From contig NZ_SSBL01000002.1 of the NCBI RefSeq assembly GCF_004795105.1, forward strand, positions 186,001 through 250,000: 64,000 nucleotides of DNA. Direction: 5' to 3'. Made by a program: the position numbers and the translations under genes. The stretch is from Streptomyces sp. A0642. GTDB taxonomy: Bacteria; Actinomycetota; Actinomycetes; Streptomycetales; Streptomycetaceae. Every line of letters begins with the position of its first letter. Positions within the stretch are counted from its first letter, which is position 1. Positions 54,179 to 62,982 of this stretch are shown one piece after another. The notes under the pieces are model-generated. The model made no database searches. It was not told the DNA's origin and was given only the letters and a program-made list of their open reading frames with translations.

Positions 54179-54652
54179 TCAGGCCCGGTTCTCCGCCTGG
54201 AACATCCAGCTCTGCTTCTCCAGGTCGGCCGTGATGCCGATGAGGAGGTCCTCGCTGACGACATCCACCGCGCCCATCTCGACGATTCGCTTCCGCAGCC
54301 TCCCGGTCACGGCCGAGAGCGCGTGCACCAAGGCCTCGACGGCGTCGCCGTCCTTGGTCCAGCCCGACGGAAAAGTGGGGACCCCGCTGGTTCCCGCGAT
54401 GGTCGCGGCCCGTCCGTCCGGGCTGACGCCCAGGGCGGCCGCACGCTCGGCCACGGTGTCGGCGTGGTCCCTGGCGAGGGTGGCGGCCTCGTCGAGCTGG
54501 ACGTGAACCGAGCGGAAGCGCGGGCCGTACAGGTTCCAGTGGGCCTGCTTGGCCACCAGTGACAGGTCGAGAAGGTCGGCCAGGGTCGCCTGCAGCGCCG
54601 CACCCGCGGTCTCGCGGTCGCGCTCCGGCAGAGGGTTGTTGATGACCGGCAT
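54179..54652 (-). CDS. dps: Dps-family ferritin-like protein
   Basis: 157 residues. The ferroxidase motif AKQAHWNLYGPRFRSVHVQLDEAATLARDHADTVAER contains the inter-subunit His, Asp and Glu ligands. It forms dodecamers that store iron and protect DNA during stress or sporulation. C-terminal helix: DVVSEDLLIGITADLEKQSWMFQA. The N-terminal tail is short, without extra DNA-binding Lys residues. ATG 54652 selected. Confidence 0.94.
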   Translation of the reverse strand: MPVINNPLPERDRETAGAALQATLADLLDLSLVAKQAHWNLYGPRFRSVHVQLDEAATLARDHADTVAERAAALGVSPDGRAATIAGTSGVPTFPSGWTKDGDAVEALVHALSAVTGRLRKRIVEMGAVDVVSEDLLIGITADLEKQSWMFQAENRA

Positions 54653-54948
54653 GGGAGTGCGGTCCTTTCGTGAAGGGCGCCGGCGTCCTGCTCGCGGCCG
54701 TCGGCGGCTGCCGTCCCGGAAACGTGCCGCAGCTCGTCTCCGTGGGGTGCTGATGAACCCGACGCTTGGAACGGCGGGAACCCTCCGTGGGTTCAGCCCG
54801 TCCGGTACGTGATCCGGAATCGAGCGTGTGCGGGGTTCCGCCACGACGGACCCCGTGTCCACACGTCCCTGACCGCGGCCGAGCGCACCCCGGCCCGGCC
54901 CTCGCCCCGTCACCAGTCCGACCACCGCTACCGAACGGGGAACCTCTC
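54653..54948. other. Divergent dps-tetR spacer
   Basis: 296 bp. TCCGG (54801-54805) and CCGGA (54814-54818) form a weak inverted repeat that could be a TetR site. No gene seen. Confidence 0.35.
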
Positions 54949-55554
54949 ATGCGGACGACACCGACAACCCCGGCCCGGGGCCCGTCCCGGCTGAGCGAAG
55001 AACGCCGGCGCATCATCTTCACGGCGGTCCGGGAAGTGCTCAAGGACGTGGGCTTCGAAGCACTGACGATGGACCTGGTCAGCGCGAAGGCGCGCACCAG
55101 CAAGGCGACTCTGTACCGCCGGTGGTCGCACAAGACCCAGCTGGTGGCAGCGGCCCTCGAACAGAGCGAACGCATCCGTATCGACGCCGTCGACACCGGC
55201 ACTCTCGCGGGCGATCTGGACGAGGTCGCCGTGAGGGCGGGAGAGGACGGGGGACAGACCGCGCGTCTGCTCTCCTCGATGACGCACGCGGTACGCGGCG
55301 ACAGCGATCTCGCCGAAGCCCTGCGCAGACATGTCGTCGAGGGACACCTGGAGGCCCTGCGTCTGCTCGTGTGCCGTGCGGTCGAGCGGGGGGAAGTGTC
55401 CGGAGACTGTCCCGCCGTCCCCTACTTCCCCCCGTTGGTGCTCGGCGCGATGGTGGGGCAGCGGGCGGTGACGGGAGCAGACCCCGACACGGCCCACCTG
55501 CGCGCGTACTTCAGGTCCGTCGTGCTTCCCAGCCTGGACTACCGGCCCTGCTGA
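54949..55554 (+). CDS. TetR/AcrR-family regulator
   Basis: 201 residues. Helix-turn-helix: RRRIIFTAVREVLKDVGFEALTMDLVSAKARTSKATLYRRWSHKTQLVAAAL (residues 18-68). The C-terminal region is of TetR_C_16-type (ALRRHVVEGHLEALRLLVCRAVERGEV). Divergent from dps, with no close partner. Its ATG 54949 has no strong ribosome site. Confidence 0.92.
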   Translation: MRTTPTTPARGPSRLSEERRRIIFTAVREVLKDVGFEALTMDLVSAKARTSKATLYRRWSHKTQLVAAALEQSERIRIDAVDTGTLAGDLDEVAVRAGEDGGQTARLLSSMTHAVRGDSDLAEALRRHVVEGHLEALRLLVCRAVERGEVSGDCPAVPYFPPLVLGAMVGQRAVTGADPDTAHLRAYFRSVVLPSLDYRPC

Positions 55555-55833
55555 GGACCGTGCGACCGGGGCCGTGCCTCGGTCGCACGCGCAGGCTCCC
55601 CTGCTTCCGTGCCGCCTTCTTCCCGCTCCCAGGAGGCGGAGGGCCGCTGCCCCGGGAAGAGACGGCTTCCTCCGGAGGGAGATCACGACCGCGTCCGGAG
55701 GAGGACGCTCCCGTGATGAACGGGAGTGCCCTTCTCCTCGTTTCGACGAGGGGGCGCGCGTGCGTCCCTGCGATGCCGCCTCGTGCTGTGGCCCTCGGCG
55801 GCACCGCACCACCATGGAAGGAACAACTCACCA
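55555..55833. other. Spacer before the crystallin-like gene
   Basis: 279 bp without a gene. Purine-rich blocks (ggaggcggaggg, ccggagggagat, ccggaggagg) are frequent. The promoter of the secreted protein should be here, but I cannot place it. Confidence 0.4.
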
Positions 55834-56175
55834 GTGAAGCGCTTCCTCACACGCCTCGCGGTAGTCGTGGCGGCCGGATCCCTCGCCGTTGTACTGCCTG
55901 CCTCGTCGGCGTCCGCCCTCAACCGCGTCGGCTGCTCGGAAATGGGTTACCTGACGATTCACAACGCAGGCGGTTCCCTCTGCTTCGCCAACGCGGGCGT
56001 GGAAAGCGTGGCGATCTACGGCGTGGACCAGATCTGGACCGGCAACAACAAGGTGACGTTCGATTACGTGCCGCGGCTGGGCGCACCGGCGACCAGCGCG
56101 ACCGTCGAGAAGTGGAGTTTCGGGACGGTCACCGGCCAGCCCATCCACAAGATCACGAAGATCAGGGTCTGGTAG
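55834..56175 (+). CDS. Small secreted beta/gamma-crystallin-like protein
   Basis: 113 residues, start GTG 55834. Signal peptide of about 30 residues (KRFLTRLAVVVAAGSLAVVLPASSASA). The mature part of about 80 residues has two Cys and alternating beta pattern: GYLTIHNAGGSLCFANAGVESVAIYGVDQIWTGNNKVTFDYVP. This matches the single-domain crystallin fold of Streptomyces killer-toxin-like proteins (SKLP), some of which inhibit other cells. Whether this one is a toxin is not shown. GC content is lower than in neighbouring genes. Confidence 0.8.
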   Translation: MKRFLTRLAVVVAAGSLAVVLPASSASALNRVGCSEMGYLTIHNAGGSLCFANAGVESVAIYGVDQIWTGNNKVTFDYVPRLGAPATSATVEKWSFGTVTGQPIHKITKIRVW

Positions 56176-56667
56176 CACCCGCCGCCCCGCATGAGGTGAC
56201 CGCGGGTCCTCGTCAGCGAGGGCGCGGGCACTCGGTTCTGTGACCTGCCGCGCCGCGGAGACGGGGACGCGGCCGGGCGCGGGGCCGGAAGGCAACGGGG
56301 CTCCTGGACCGGCGGGCGGGGACGTCGAACACGTCACCCGACGGCCCGGGAGCCCTGCCGCCGCGTTCACCACCCGGCCGGCGGCCACGCGGAGAGGGCT
56401 CGCTGACTGGAAGACGTAGGCGCACCGCACCGGGAACCCACGGTCACGCCCAGGAACGTCTGGCACTTCCACGGGAGGTGTGGGGGCGGGTCGCCACGCA
56501 CGCTCATGCGATCACCCCACCGGGGCGGACCAGACGTATCCGGAGTCCGTGGGTCTGCCGCGACAGCGGTGTTCCGTACCGCGCGACGTGCGCCGAATAC
56601 CGCACGACACCGGTCGCGCATTCCACGTTGCCCCAGGTCAGAACGATTCTGCCTGGGGATGCTGGGT
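56176..56667. other. Gene-free region upstream of the tRNA-Met 3' side
   Basis: About 490 bp between the crystallin-like gene and the tRNA. No believable open frame with ribosome site. No strong repeat seen. Confidence 0.5.
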
Positions 56668-56740
56668 GGGGCGGGTGGGACTCGAACCCACGGCCGACGG
56701 ATTATGAGTCCGCTGCTCTAACCGGCTGAGCTACCGCCCC
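56668..56740 (-). tRNA. tRNA-Met (CAT)
   Basis: On the minus strand the molecule starts GGGGCGGTAGCTCAG. The acceptor stem GGGGCGG pairs with CCGCCCC (56669-56675 on the plus strand), the anticodon loop reads CTCATAA, and the T-arm is GTGGGTTCGAGTCCCAC. 73 nt with discriminator A and no encoded CCA. The CAT anticodon could also be a lysidine-modified tRNA-Ile; elongator tRNA-Met is the more usual reading. Confidence 0.9.
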
Positions 56741-56942
56741 GTCTCGGCGTGGCGCGTACATGTGTACGCGCCGTCTGCCGCAGCATAGCCGGTCATACGA
56801 TCTCTCGCTCCGACTGCCCGGCTACTCATGACCATGAAGACCGCGCTGTCCGCTGCCCGGTTCCACCTGGGCGCAGGTTGACGCGAAAGAGTCACTCCGG
56901 CACCACCCTGACGGGCCCCTCGCGGGCCGGCTCCGGGCATAC

Positions 56943-56965
56943 GAAAAAGGACCCCGCAGGGTCCT
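56943..56965 (-). terminator. Intrinsic terminator of the tRNA-Asn pair
   Basis: Minus strand: AGGACCC (56965-56959) pairs with GGGTCCT (56954-56948) and is followed by TTTTT (56947-56943). A classical hairpin plus T-run, rare in this GC-rich window. Confidence 0.9.
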
Positions 56966-56976
56966 CTTCCGTTTCG

Positions 56977-57049
56977 CTCCCCCGACTGGACTCGAACCAG
57001 TAACCCTCCGGTTAACAGCCGAATGCTCTGCCAATTGAGCTACAGGGGA
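56977..57049 (-). tRNA. tRNA-Asn (GTT), copy 1
   Basis: Minus strand begins TCCCCTGTAGCTCAATTGG. Acceptor TCCCCTG pairs with CGGGGGA; anticodon loop CTGTTAA gives GTT. 73 nt, discriminator G. Differs from copy 2 in the anticodon stem (TTCGG/CCGGA instead of GCCGG/CCGGC) with pairing preserved. Confidence 0.95.
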
Positions 57050-57054
57050 TCGCG

Positions 57055-57127
57055 CTCCCCCGACTGGACTCGAACCAGTAACCTGCCGGTTAACAGCCGG
57101 CTGCTCTGCCAATTGAGCTACAGGGGA
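57055..57127 (-). tRNA. tRNA-Asn (GTT), copy 2
   Basis: Five bases upstream (in transcription order) of copy 1 and nearly identical, with anticodon loop CTGTTAA. 73 nt. Both copies share one terminator at 56943-56965, so they form one transcript. Confidence 0.95.
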
Positions 57128-57307
57128 TGGTGGCGTTGCCTCGAACGTACCTGCCTGGCTGCTGCCGGGCGGCGCGCGTTCGCTGCGACACATACATTAG
57201 CGCAAGCAGGGGGGTGCTTTGCCAATCGGTATCGCCCGGGGTGATCTCGGGCGTCCGCGGGTAGGCGAGCAGCACACGTCGCACGGAGCGAAGGAAGGGT
57301 GGCAGCC

Positions 57308-57607
57308 ATGCGGTACCGGCTCACGTTCATCGCCGGAGTGGCCCTCGGATACGTACTCGGCACGCGTGCCGGGCGCGAGCGTTACGAGCAGCTGAAGAAG
57401 TCCGCACGCCAGTTCGCCCAGAACCCGGCCGTGCGCAACACCTGCGAGACGGCGGCCCAGAGCGGCCGTGAGTTCGCCGGGAAGGCGTACCACGCGGTCG
57501 AGGAGAAGGTCGGCGACAAGGTGCCGGCGTCGGTGGCCGACCGGGTGCGGTCGCGGCGCGGGCGCGGGGCGAACGGCGAGGACGACTGGGGGACGACCAA
57601 CACCTGA
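57308..57607 (+). CDS. YtxH-like small membrane-anchored protein
   Basis: 99 residues. An N-terminal hydrophobic helix with small residues (YRLTFIAGVALGYVLGTRAGRERYEQL) is typical of YtxH-domain proteins. It is followed by an amphipathic helical part and a basic tail (DRVRSRRGRG). Function unknown. ATG 57308 has aaggaaggg nine bases upstream; GTG 57299 would overlap that site. Closed by a 16-bp hairpin. Confidence 0.85.
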   Translation: MRYRLTFIAGVALGYVLGTRAGRERYEQLKKSARQFAQNPAVRNTCETAAQSGREFAGKAYHAVEEKVGDKVPASVADRVRSRRGRGANGEDDWGTTNT

Positions 57608-57622
57608 GTCCACGTCCTCACG

Positions 57623-57665
57623 TCTGCCGCACCACCGGTCGGGAAACCTCCGGTGGTGCGGCAGA
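57623..57665 (+). terminator. Long hairpin terminator overlapping the next promoter
   Basis: TCTGCCGCACCACCGG (57623-57638) and its exact complement (57650-57665) form a 16-bp stem with an 11-nt loop. The right arm overlaps CAGAAT (57662-57667), the probable -10 of the xylulokinase gene. Confidence 0.8.
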
Positions 57666-57673
57666 ATCTGTGT

Positions 57674-59119
57674 ATGGGCATAGTCGCCGGCTTGGACAGT
57701 TCTTCCGCCTTCACGCACATCGTGGTCTGCGATACGGACACGGGTGCCGTACTGCGCCAGGGATACGCCGCACATCCCGTCGACGCGAAGGCCACCGAGG
57801 TCGATCCTCAGGCGTGGCTGCTCTCCCTCGGTGAGGCCGCCGCCGGCGGGCTGCTCGAAGGCGTGCAGGCCATCGGGGTGTCGGCGCAGCAGCACGGGCT
57901 CGTGCCGCTGGACCACCAGGGCAACCTCGTGCGTCCGGCGCTGCTGGGCAACGACCGGCGGGCGCAGGTCGCCGCGGCCGATCTGATCGACGGGCTCGGC
58001 GGGCGGCAGGCCTGGGCGGAGGCGGTCGGGTCGGTGCCGCAGGCCGCTCAGCCCGTGTCGAAGCTGCGCTGGCTGGCGCGGACCGAGCCGGACATGGCGC
58101 AGCGGGTCGCCGCGGTGCTCCAGCCGCACGACTGGCTGGTGTGGCAGCTGCTGGGCCGGCCGGCCCGGCGGACCACCGACCGGGGGGCCGCCTCCGGGAC
58201 GGGTTACTGGTCGGCGGGCACCGCGTCCTACCGGCCCGACCTGGTGGAGCTCGCGCTCGGCCGCCAGGCGGCGCTGCCGGAGGTGCTCGGTCCGGCCGAC
58301 GCGGCGGGGACGACGCCCGAGGGGCTGCTGATCTCCGCGGGGACCGGCGAGACCATGGCGGCGGCGTTCGGGCTCGGGGTCGCGGTCGGTGACGCGGTGG
58401 TGTCGCTGGGGGCGTCGGGTTCGGTGATGGCGGTGCACCACGAGGCGCTGGCGGACCCGACCGGGATGATCACGTCGTTCGCCGACGCGACCGGGATGCA
58501 CCTTCCGGTGGTCCACACGTCCAACGCGGTACGCGCCCTGCGCGGGACCGCCGAGATGCTGGGGCTGGACGGGCTGGAGGAGCTGTCGGCGCTGGCCCTG
58601 AAGTCGACGCCGGGCTCCTCTGGGCTCGTACTGCTGCCGTACCTGGAGGGTGAGCGGACCCCGGACCTGCCGCACACCGCCGGAACGCTGAGCGGGCTGC
58701 GGCGTGAGTCGATGAAGCCGGAGCACCTGGCGCGGGCCGCGTTCGAGGGGATGCTGTGCTCGCTGGCCGACGCGCTCGACGTGCTGCGCGGCCGGGGGGT
58801 GGAGGTGCGGCGGGTGTTCCTGCTGGGAGCCGCCGCCGAGCTGCCGGCCGTGCAGGGGCTGGCCCCCGCGCTGCTGGGGACCCAGGTGGTCGTGCCGCAG
58901 CCGGCCCAGTACGCGGCGCTGGGCGCGGCCCGGCAGGCGGCCTGGGCGCTGGGCGTCTCCCAGGGGAAGCTGGACGGGCGCACTCCCCCGGCGTGGCAGG
59001 GCGCCGCGGCGCAGGTGCTGGAGCCGGGCGAGGAGCTGCCGGTCGGACAGGCGGTACGCCAGCAGTACGTGGCGACGCGCGACCAGATCCATCCCGGGGC
59101 GTTCGACGGGGTGCGCTGA
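57674..59119 (+). CDS. xylB: Xylulokinase-like FGGY carbohydrate kinase
   Basis: 481 residues. The N-terminal FGGY motif VAGLDSSSAFTHIVV is the ATP-phosphate loop; GVSAQQHGLVPLD is the substrate-binding block of xylulokinases; SLGASGSVMAVH is the second phosphate loop. D-xylulose is the likely substrate, phosphorylated into the pentose phosphate route. CAGAAT at 57662-57667 lies six bases before ATG 57674, suggesting a leaderless mRNA. No xylose isomerase gene is adjacent. Confidence 0.9.
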   Translation: MGIVAGLDSSSAFTHIVVCDTDTGAVLRQGYAAHPVDAKATEVDPQAWLLSLGEAAAGGLLEGVQAIGVSAQQHGLVPLDHQGNLVRPALLGNDRRAQVAAADLIDGLGGRQAWAEAVGSVPQAAQPVSKLRWLARTEPDMAQRVAAVLQPHDWLVWQLLGRPARRTTDRGAASGTGYWSAGTASYRPDLVELALGRQAALPEVLGPADAAGTTPEGLLISAGTGETMAAAFGLGVAVGDAVVSLGASGSVMAVHHEALADPTGMITSFADATGMHLPVVHTSNAVRALRGTAEMLGLDGLEELSALALKSTPGSSGLVLLPYLEGERTPDLPHTAGTLSGLRRESMKPEHLARAAFEGMLCSLADALDVLRGRGVEVRRVFLLGAAAELPAVQGLAPALLGTQVVVPQPAQYAALGAARQAAWALGVSQGKLDGRTPPAWQGAAAQVLEPGEELPVGQAVRQQYVATRDQIHPGAFDGVR

Positions 59120-59138
59120 GGCGACTGCCCTCGGTGAC

Positions 59139-59162
59139 GGTCCCGGCCGCTCGGCCGGGACC
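59139..59162 (+). terminator. Terminator after xylulokinase
   Basis: GGTCCCGGCC (59139-59148) and GGCCGGGACC (59153-59162) pair perfectly around a 4-nt loop, 20 bases after the xylB stop. Confidence 0.75.
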
Positions 59163-59286
59163 CGCCCCCGAAAATGTGGACCGGGTCCGTTTTTTGACCT
59201 GGACTTGAATAAAAACGTTCGCTGTCCCGGTGGGCGGTACCCGAAAATGGGTCGACTCCCGACCTCGCCGACTCCGAGAGACACGC

Positions 59287-61020
59287 GTGCTCATAAAACT
59301 CCTGCGGGCCTGTCTCGGTCCGTACAAGAAACCGATCGCACTGCTGGTCGTCTTCCAGCTGCTGCAGACCTGCGCCACGCTCTATCTGCCCACGCTCAAC
59401 GCGGACATCATCGACAACGGTGTCGTCCGCGGCGACACGGGCTACATCGTCCAGTACGGCGGTGTCATGATCGTCGTCAGCATCGCCCAGGTGGTGTGCA
59501 ACATCGGGGCGGTCTACATCGGCGCCCGCACCGCGTCCGCCCTCGGCCGCGACATCCGGGCTTCGGTCTTCGACCGGGTGCAGTCGTTCTCGGCGCGGGA
59601 GGTCGGCCGCTTCGGCGCGCCGTCCCTGATCACCCGTACCACCAATGACGTGCAGCAGGTCCAGATGCTGGTCCTGATGACCTTCACGCTGATGGTGTCC
59701 GCGCCGATCATGTGCGTCGGCGGCATCATCATGGCGCTCGGCCAGGACGTCCCGCTCTCCGCGGTGCTGCTCGCGGTGGTGCCGGTCCTCGGCATCGCGG
59801 TGAGCCTCATCGTGCGGAGGATGCGTCCGCTGTTCCGGACCATGCAGGAGCGGCTCGACACCGTGAACCGGGTGCTGCGCGAGCAGATCACCGGCAACCG
59901 GGTCATCCGCGCCTTCGTCCGCGACGCCTACGAGGAGGAGCGCTTCCGGGGCGCCAACACCGAACTGACCGACGTGGCGCTGTCCACCGGGCGGCTGATG
60001 GCGCTGATGTTCCCGACCGTGATGACGGTCGTGAACGTATCGTCGATCGCCGTCGTCTGGTTCGGCGCGCACCGGATCGACAGCGGCGGGATGGAGATCG
60101 GCGCGCTGACCGCGTTCCTCTCCTATCTGATGCAGATCGTCATGTCGGTGATGATGGCCACCTTCATGTTCATGATGGTGCCGCGTGCCGAGGTCTGCGC
60201 CGAGCGCATCCAGGAAGTCCTGGAGACCGATTCCTCCGTGGTACCGCCGGTCGACCCGGTGCGCGAGCTCACGGTCCGAGGGCATCTGGAGGTGCGCGGT
60301 GCGGACTTCCGCTACCCCGGTGCCGAGGAGCCGGTCCTGCGCTCGGTGGACCTGGTCGCGCGGGCCGGTGAGACAACGGCGATCATCGGGTCCACGGGCA
60401 GCGGGAAGTCGACGCTGCTCGGTCTCGTACCCCGGCTGTTCGACGTGACGGACGGCCAGGTGCTGGTCGACGGCACGGACGTACGGACGGTGGATCCGGC
60501 CCTGCTGGCGAAGACCGTGAGTCTCGTCCCGCAGAAGCCGTACCTGTTCTCCGGGACGGTCGCGACGAATCTGCGCTACGGGAATCCGGACGCGACCGAC
60601 GAGGAGCTGTGGCACGCGCTGGAGATCGCGCAGGCCAAGGAGTTCGTCGAGCAACTGGAGCACGGGCTCGACGCGCCGATCGCACAGGGCGGCACCAACG
60701 TCTCCGGCGGGCAGCGGCAGCGGCTCTCGATCGCCCGGACGCTGGTGCAGCGGCCGGAGATCTACCTCTTCGACGACTCCTTCTCGGCCCTGGACTACGC
60801 CACGGACGCGGCGCTGCGTGCGGCGCTGCTGCGGGAGACGCGGGGGGCGACCGTGGTGATCGTCGCGCAGCGGGTGTCCACCATCCGCGACGCCGACCGG
60901 ATCCTGGTGCTGGATGAGGGCCGTGTCGTCGGCTCCGGCAGTCACCACGAACTGATGGACGGCAATGAGACCTACCGGGAGATCGTTCTCTCGCAGCTGA
61001 CGGAAGCGGAGGCCGCGTAA
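59287..61020 (+). CDS. ABC exporter half-transporter A (degenerate-site subunit)
   Basis: 577 residues, start GTG 59287. Six-helix membrane domain (about 10-310) then nucleotide-binding domain: Walker A GSTGSGKST, Q-loop LVPQKP, signature NVSGGQRQR, Walker B YLFDDSFSALD. The catalytic Glu after Walker B is Asp, the mark of the inactive site in heterodimeric exporters. The partner gene overlaps the stop by 1 nt. Probably a drug or lipid exporter of the TM287/288 or BmrCD type. The 170 bp before it include a terminator and an AT-richer stretch near 59190-59216. Confidence 0.94.
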   Translation: MLIKLLRACLGPYKKPIALLVVFQLLQTCATLYLPTLNADIIDNGVVRGDTGYIVQYGGVMIVVSIAQVVCNIGAVYIGARTASALGRDIRASVFDRVQSFSAREVGRFGAPSLITRTTNDVQQVQMLVLMTFTLMVSAPIMCVGGIIMALGQDVPLSAVLLAVVPVLGIAVSLIVRRMRPLFRTMQERLDTVNRVLREQITGNRVIRAFVRDAYEEERFRGANTELTDVALSTGRLMALMFPTVMTVVNVSSIAVVWFGAHRIDSGGMEIGALTAFLSYLMQIVMSVMMATFMFMMVPRAEVCAERIQEVLETDSSVVPPVDPVRELTVRGHLEVRGADFRYPGAEEPVLRSVDLVARAGETTAIIGSTGSGKSTLLGLVPRLFDVTDGQVLVDGTDVRTVDPALLAKTVSLVPQKPYLFSGTVATNLRYGNPDATDEELWHALEIAQAKEFVEQLEHGLDAPIAQGGTNVSGGQRQRLSIARTLVQRPEIYLFDDSFSALDYATDAALRAALLRETRGATVVIVAQRVSTIRDADRILVLDEGRVVGSGSHHELMDGNETYREIVLSQLTEAEAA

Positions 61021-62951
61021 TGGCCGGGCCTGGCGGACGCATGATGGCGGGCGGGGCGCCGACCGAGCGGTCCATGGACTTCAAGGGCTCCACGAAGCGG
61101 CTGCTGAAGCGCTTCGCGGCCGAGAAGGCCACCCTGTACGTGATGCTGGTGGCCGTGGCGCTGAGTGTGGCGCTCTCGGTGGTCGGCCCGAAGATCCTCG
61201 GCAAGGCGACCGACCTGGTGTTCGCCGGGGTCGTCGGCCGGGGCATGGACGCGGGGACGACGAAGGAGCAGGCCGTCGAACGCCTGCGCCACAGCAACAG
61301 CGGCCTGGCCGACATGCTCTCCAAGGTGGACTTCACCCCGGGGCAGGGCATGGACTTCGACGCGATCGGCCGGGTGCTCCTCGTGGCGCTGACCGTCTAC
61401 GTCGGGGCCGGCCTGCTGATGCTCGTGTCGACGCGGCTGTCGATCCGGGTGATCAACCGGGTCGTCTTCCAGATGCGCGAGGACATCCAGACCAAGCTGG
61501 CGCGGCTGCCGCTGTCGTACTTCGACCGGGCCAAGCGCGGTGAGGTGCTGAGCCGGGCGACGAACGACATCGACAACATCTCGCAGACGCTGCAGCAGAC
61601 GATGGGGCAGCTGATCAACTCGCTGCTCACCATCGTGGGCGTGCTCGTGATGATGTTCTGGATCTCGCCGCTGCTGGCGCTGATCGCGCTGGTGACGGTG
61701 CCGCTGTCGGTGGTCGTGGCGACACGGGTCGGCAAGCGCTCCCAGCCGCAGTTCGTCCAGCAGTGGAAGGTGACGGGCAAGCTCAACGCCCACATCGAGG
61801 AGATGTACACCGGCCACACCCTGGTGAAGGTCTTCGGGCGGCAGGAGGAGTCGGCGCGGGACTTCGCCGAGCAGAACGACGCGCTGTACGAGGCCGGGTT
61901 CAAGGCGCAGTTCAACAGCGGCATCATGCAGCCGCTGATGATGTTCGTGTCGAACCTCAACTACGTCCTGATCGCGGTCGTCGGCGGGCTCCGGGTCGCC
62001 TCGGGCGCCCTGTCGATCGGTGACGTGCAGGCCTTCATCCAGTACTCGCGTCAGTTCTCCATGCCGCTGACCCAGGTCGCCTCGATGGCGAACCTGGTGC
62101 AGTCCGGGGTGGCTTCGGCGGAGCGGATCTTCGAACTGCTGGACGCCGAGGAACAGGGCGCCGACCCGGCGAAGGGCGAGGGCGAGCACCCCGGGATCCT
62201 GCGCGGCAACGTCTCGCTGGAGAACGTCTCGTTCCGCTACGACCCGGACAAGCCGCTCATCGAGGACCTGTCGCTGAGCGTCGAGCCGGGCCACACGGTC
62301 GCGATCGTCGGACCGACCGGCGCCGGCAAGACGACGCTGGTCAACCTGCTGATGCGGTTCTACGAGGTCACCGGGGGCCGGATCACCCTCGACGGCACCG
62401 ACATCGCGAAGATGTCGCGCGACGACCTGCGCTCGGGCATCGGCATGGTCCTCCAGGACACCTGGCTGTTCGGCGGGACCATCGCGGAGAACATCGCCTA
62501 CGGCGCCTCGGGCGACGTCACCCGGGAGCAGATCGAGGAGGCGGCGCGGGCGGCCCACGCCGACCGCTTCATCCGCACCCTGCCCGACGGCTACGACACC
62601 CGCATCGACGACGAGGGCTCGGGCGTCAGCGCGGGCGAGAAGCAACTGATCACCATCGCCCGGGCGTTCCTGTCCGACCCGGTGATACTGGTGCTCGACG
62701 AGGCGACCAGCTCCGTCGACACCCGTACCGAGGTGCTGATCCAGAAGGCGATGGCGGGCCTGGCCCACGGTCGTACGAGCTTCGTGATCGCGCACCGGCT
62801 CTCCACCATCCGGGACGCCGACGTCATCCTGGTGATGGAGAACGGTGCCATCGTCGAACAGGGCACGCACGACGAGCTGCTGGAAGCGGACGGCGCCTAC
62901 GCCCGGCTGTACGCGGCGCAGTTCGCGCAGGCGGTCGCCGAGGTCGACTAG
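61020..62951 (+). CDS. ABC exporter half-transporter B (catalytic subunit)
   Basis: 643 residues. A cytoplasmic N-terminus of 35 residues, then a six-helix domain with an inserted region (about 75-110, extracytoplasmic), and a nucleotide-binding domain: Walker A GPTGAGKTT, Q-loop VLQDTW, signature GVSAGEKQL, Walker B LVLDEATSSVD. The Glu after Walker B is intact, but the signature is non-canonical (SAGEK instead of SGGQR). It pairs with subunit A so that one of two ATP sites is degenerate in both halves. ATG 61020 overlaps the upstream stop (TAATG). Confidence 0.94.
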   Translation: MAGPGGRMMAGGAPTERSMDFKGSTKRLLKRFAAEKATLYVMLVAVALSVALSVVGPKILGKATDLVFAGVVGRGMDAGTTKEQAVERLRHSNSGLADMLSKVDFTPGQGMDFDAIGRVLLVALTVYVGAGLLMLVSTRLSIRVINRVVFQMREDIQTKLARLPLSYFDRAKRGEVLSRATNDIDNISQTLQQTMGQLINSLLTIVGVLVMMFWISPLLALIALVTVPLSVVVATRVGKRSQPQFVQQWKVTGKLNAHIEEMYTGHTLVKVFGRQEESARDFAEQNDALYEAGFKAQFNSGIMQPLMMFVSNLNYVLIAVVGGLRVASGALSIGDVQAFIQYSRQFSMPLTQVASMANLVQSGVASAERIFELLDAEEQGADPAKGEGEHPGILRGNVSLENVSFRYDPDKPLIEDLSLSVEPGHTVAIVGPTGAGKTTLVNLLMRFYEVTGGRITLDGTDIAKMSRDDLRSGIGMVLQDTWLFGGTIAENIAYGASGDVTREQIEEAARAAHADRFIRTLPDGYDTRIDDEGSGVSAGEKQLITIARAFLSDPVILVLDEATSSVDTRTEVLIQKAMAGLAHGRTSFVIAHRLSTIRDADVILVMENGAIVEQGTHDELLEADGAYARLYAAQFAQAVAEVD

Positions 62952-62982
62952 GGCAGTGACCGGCCGCGGCTGCCCGGGCTGT

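Noticed and set aside
56668..57127. Integrated mobile element at the tRNA genes
   Set aside because: No integrase, no duplicated tRNA 3' end and no attachment-like direct repeats are seen near the tRNAs.
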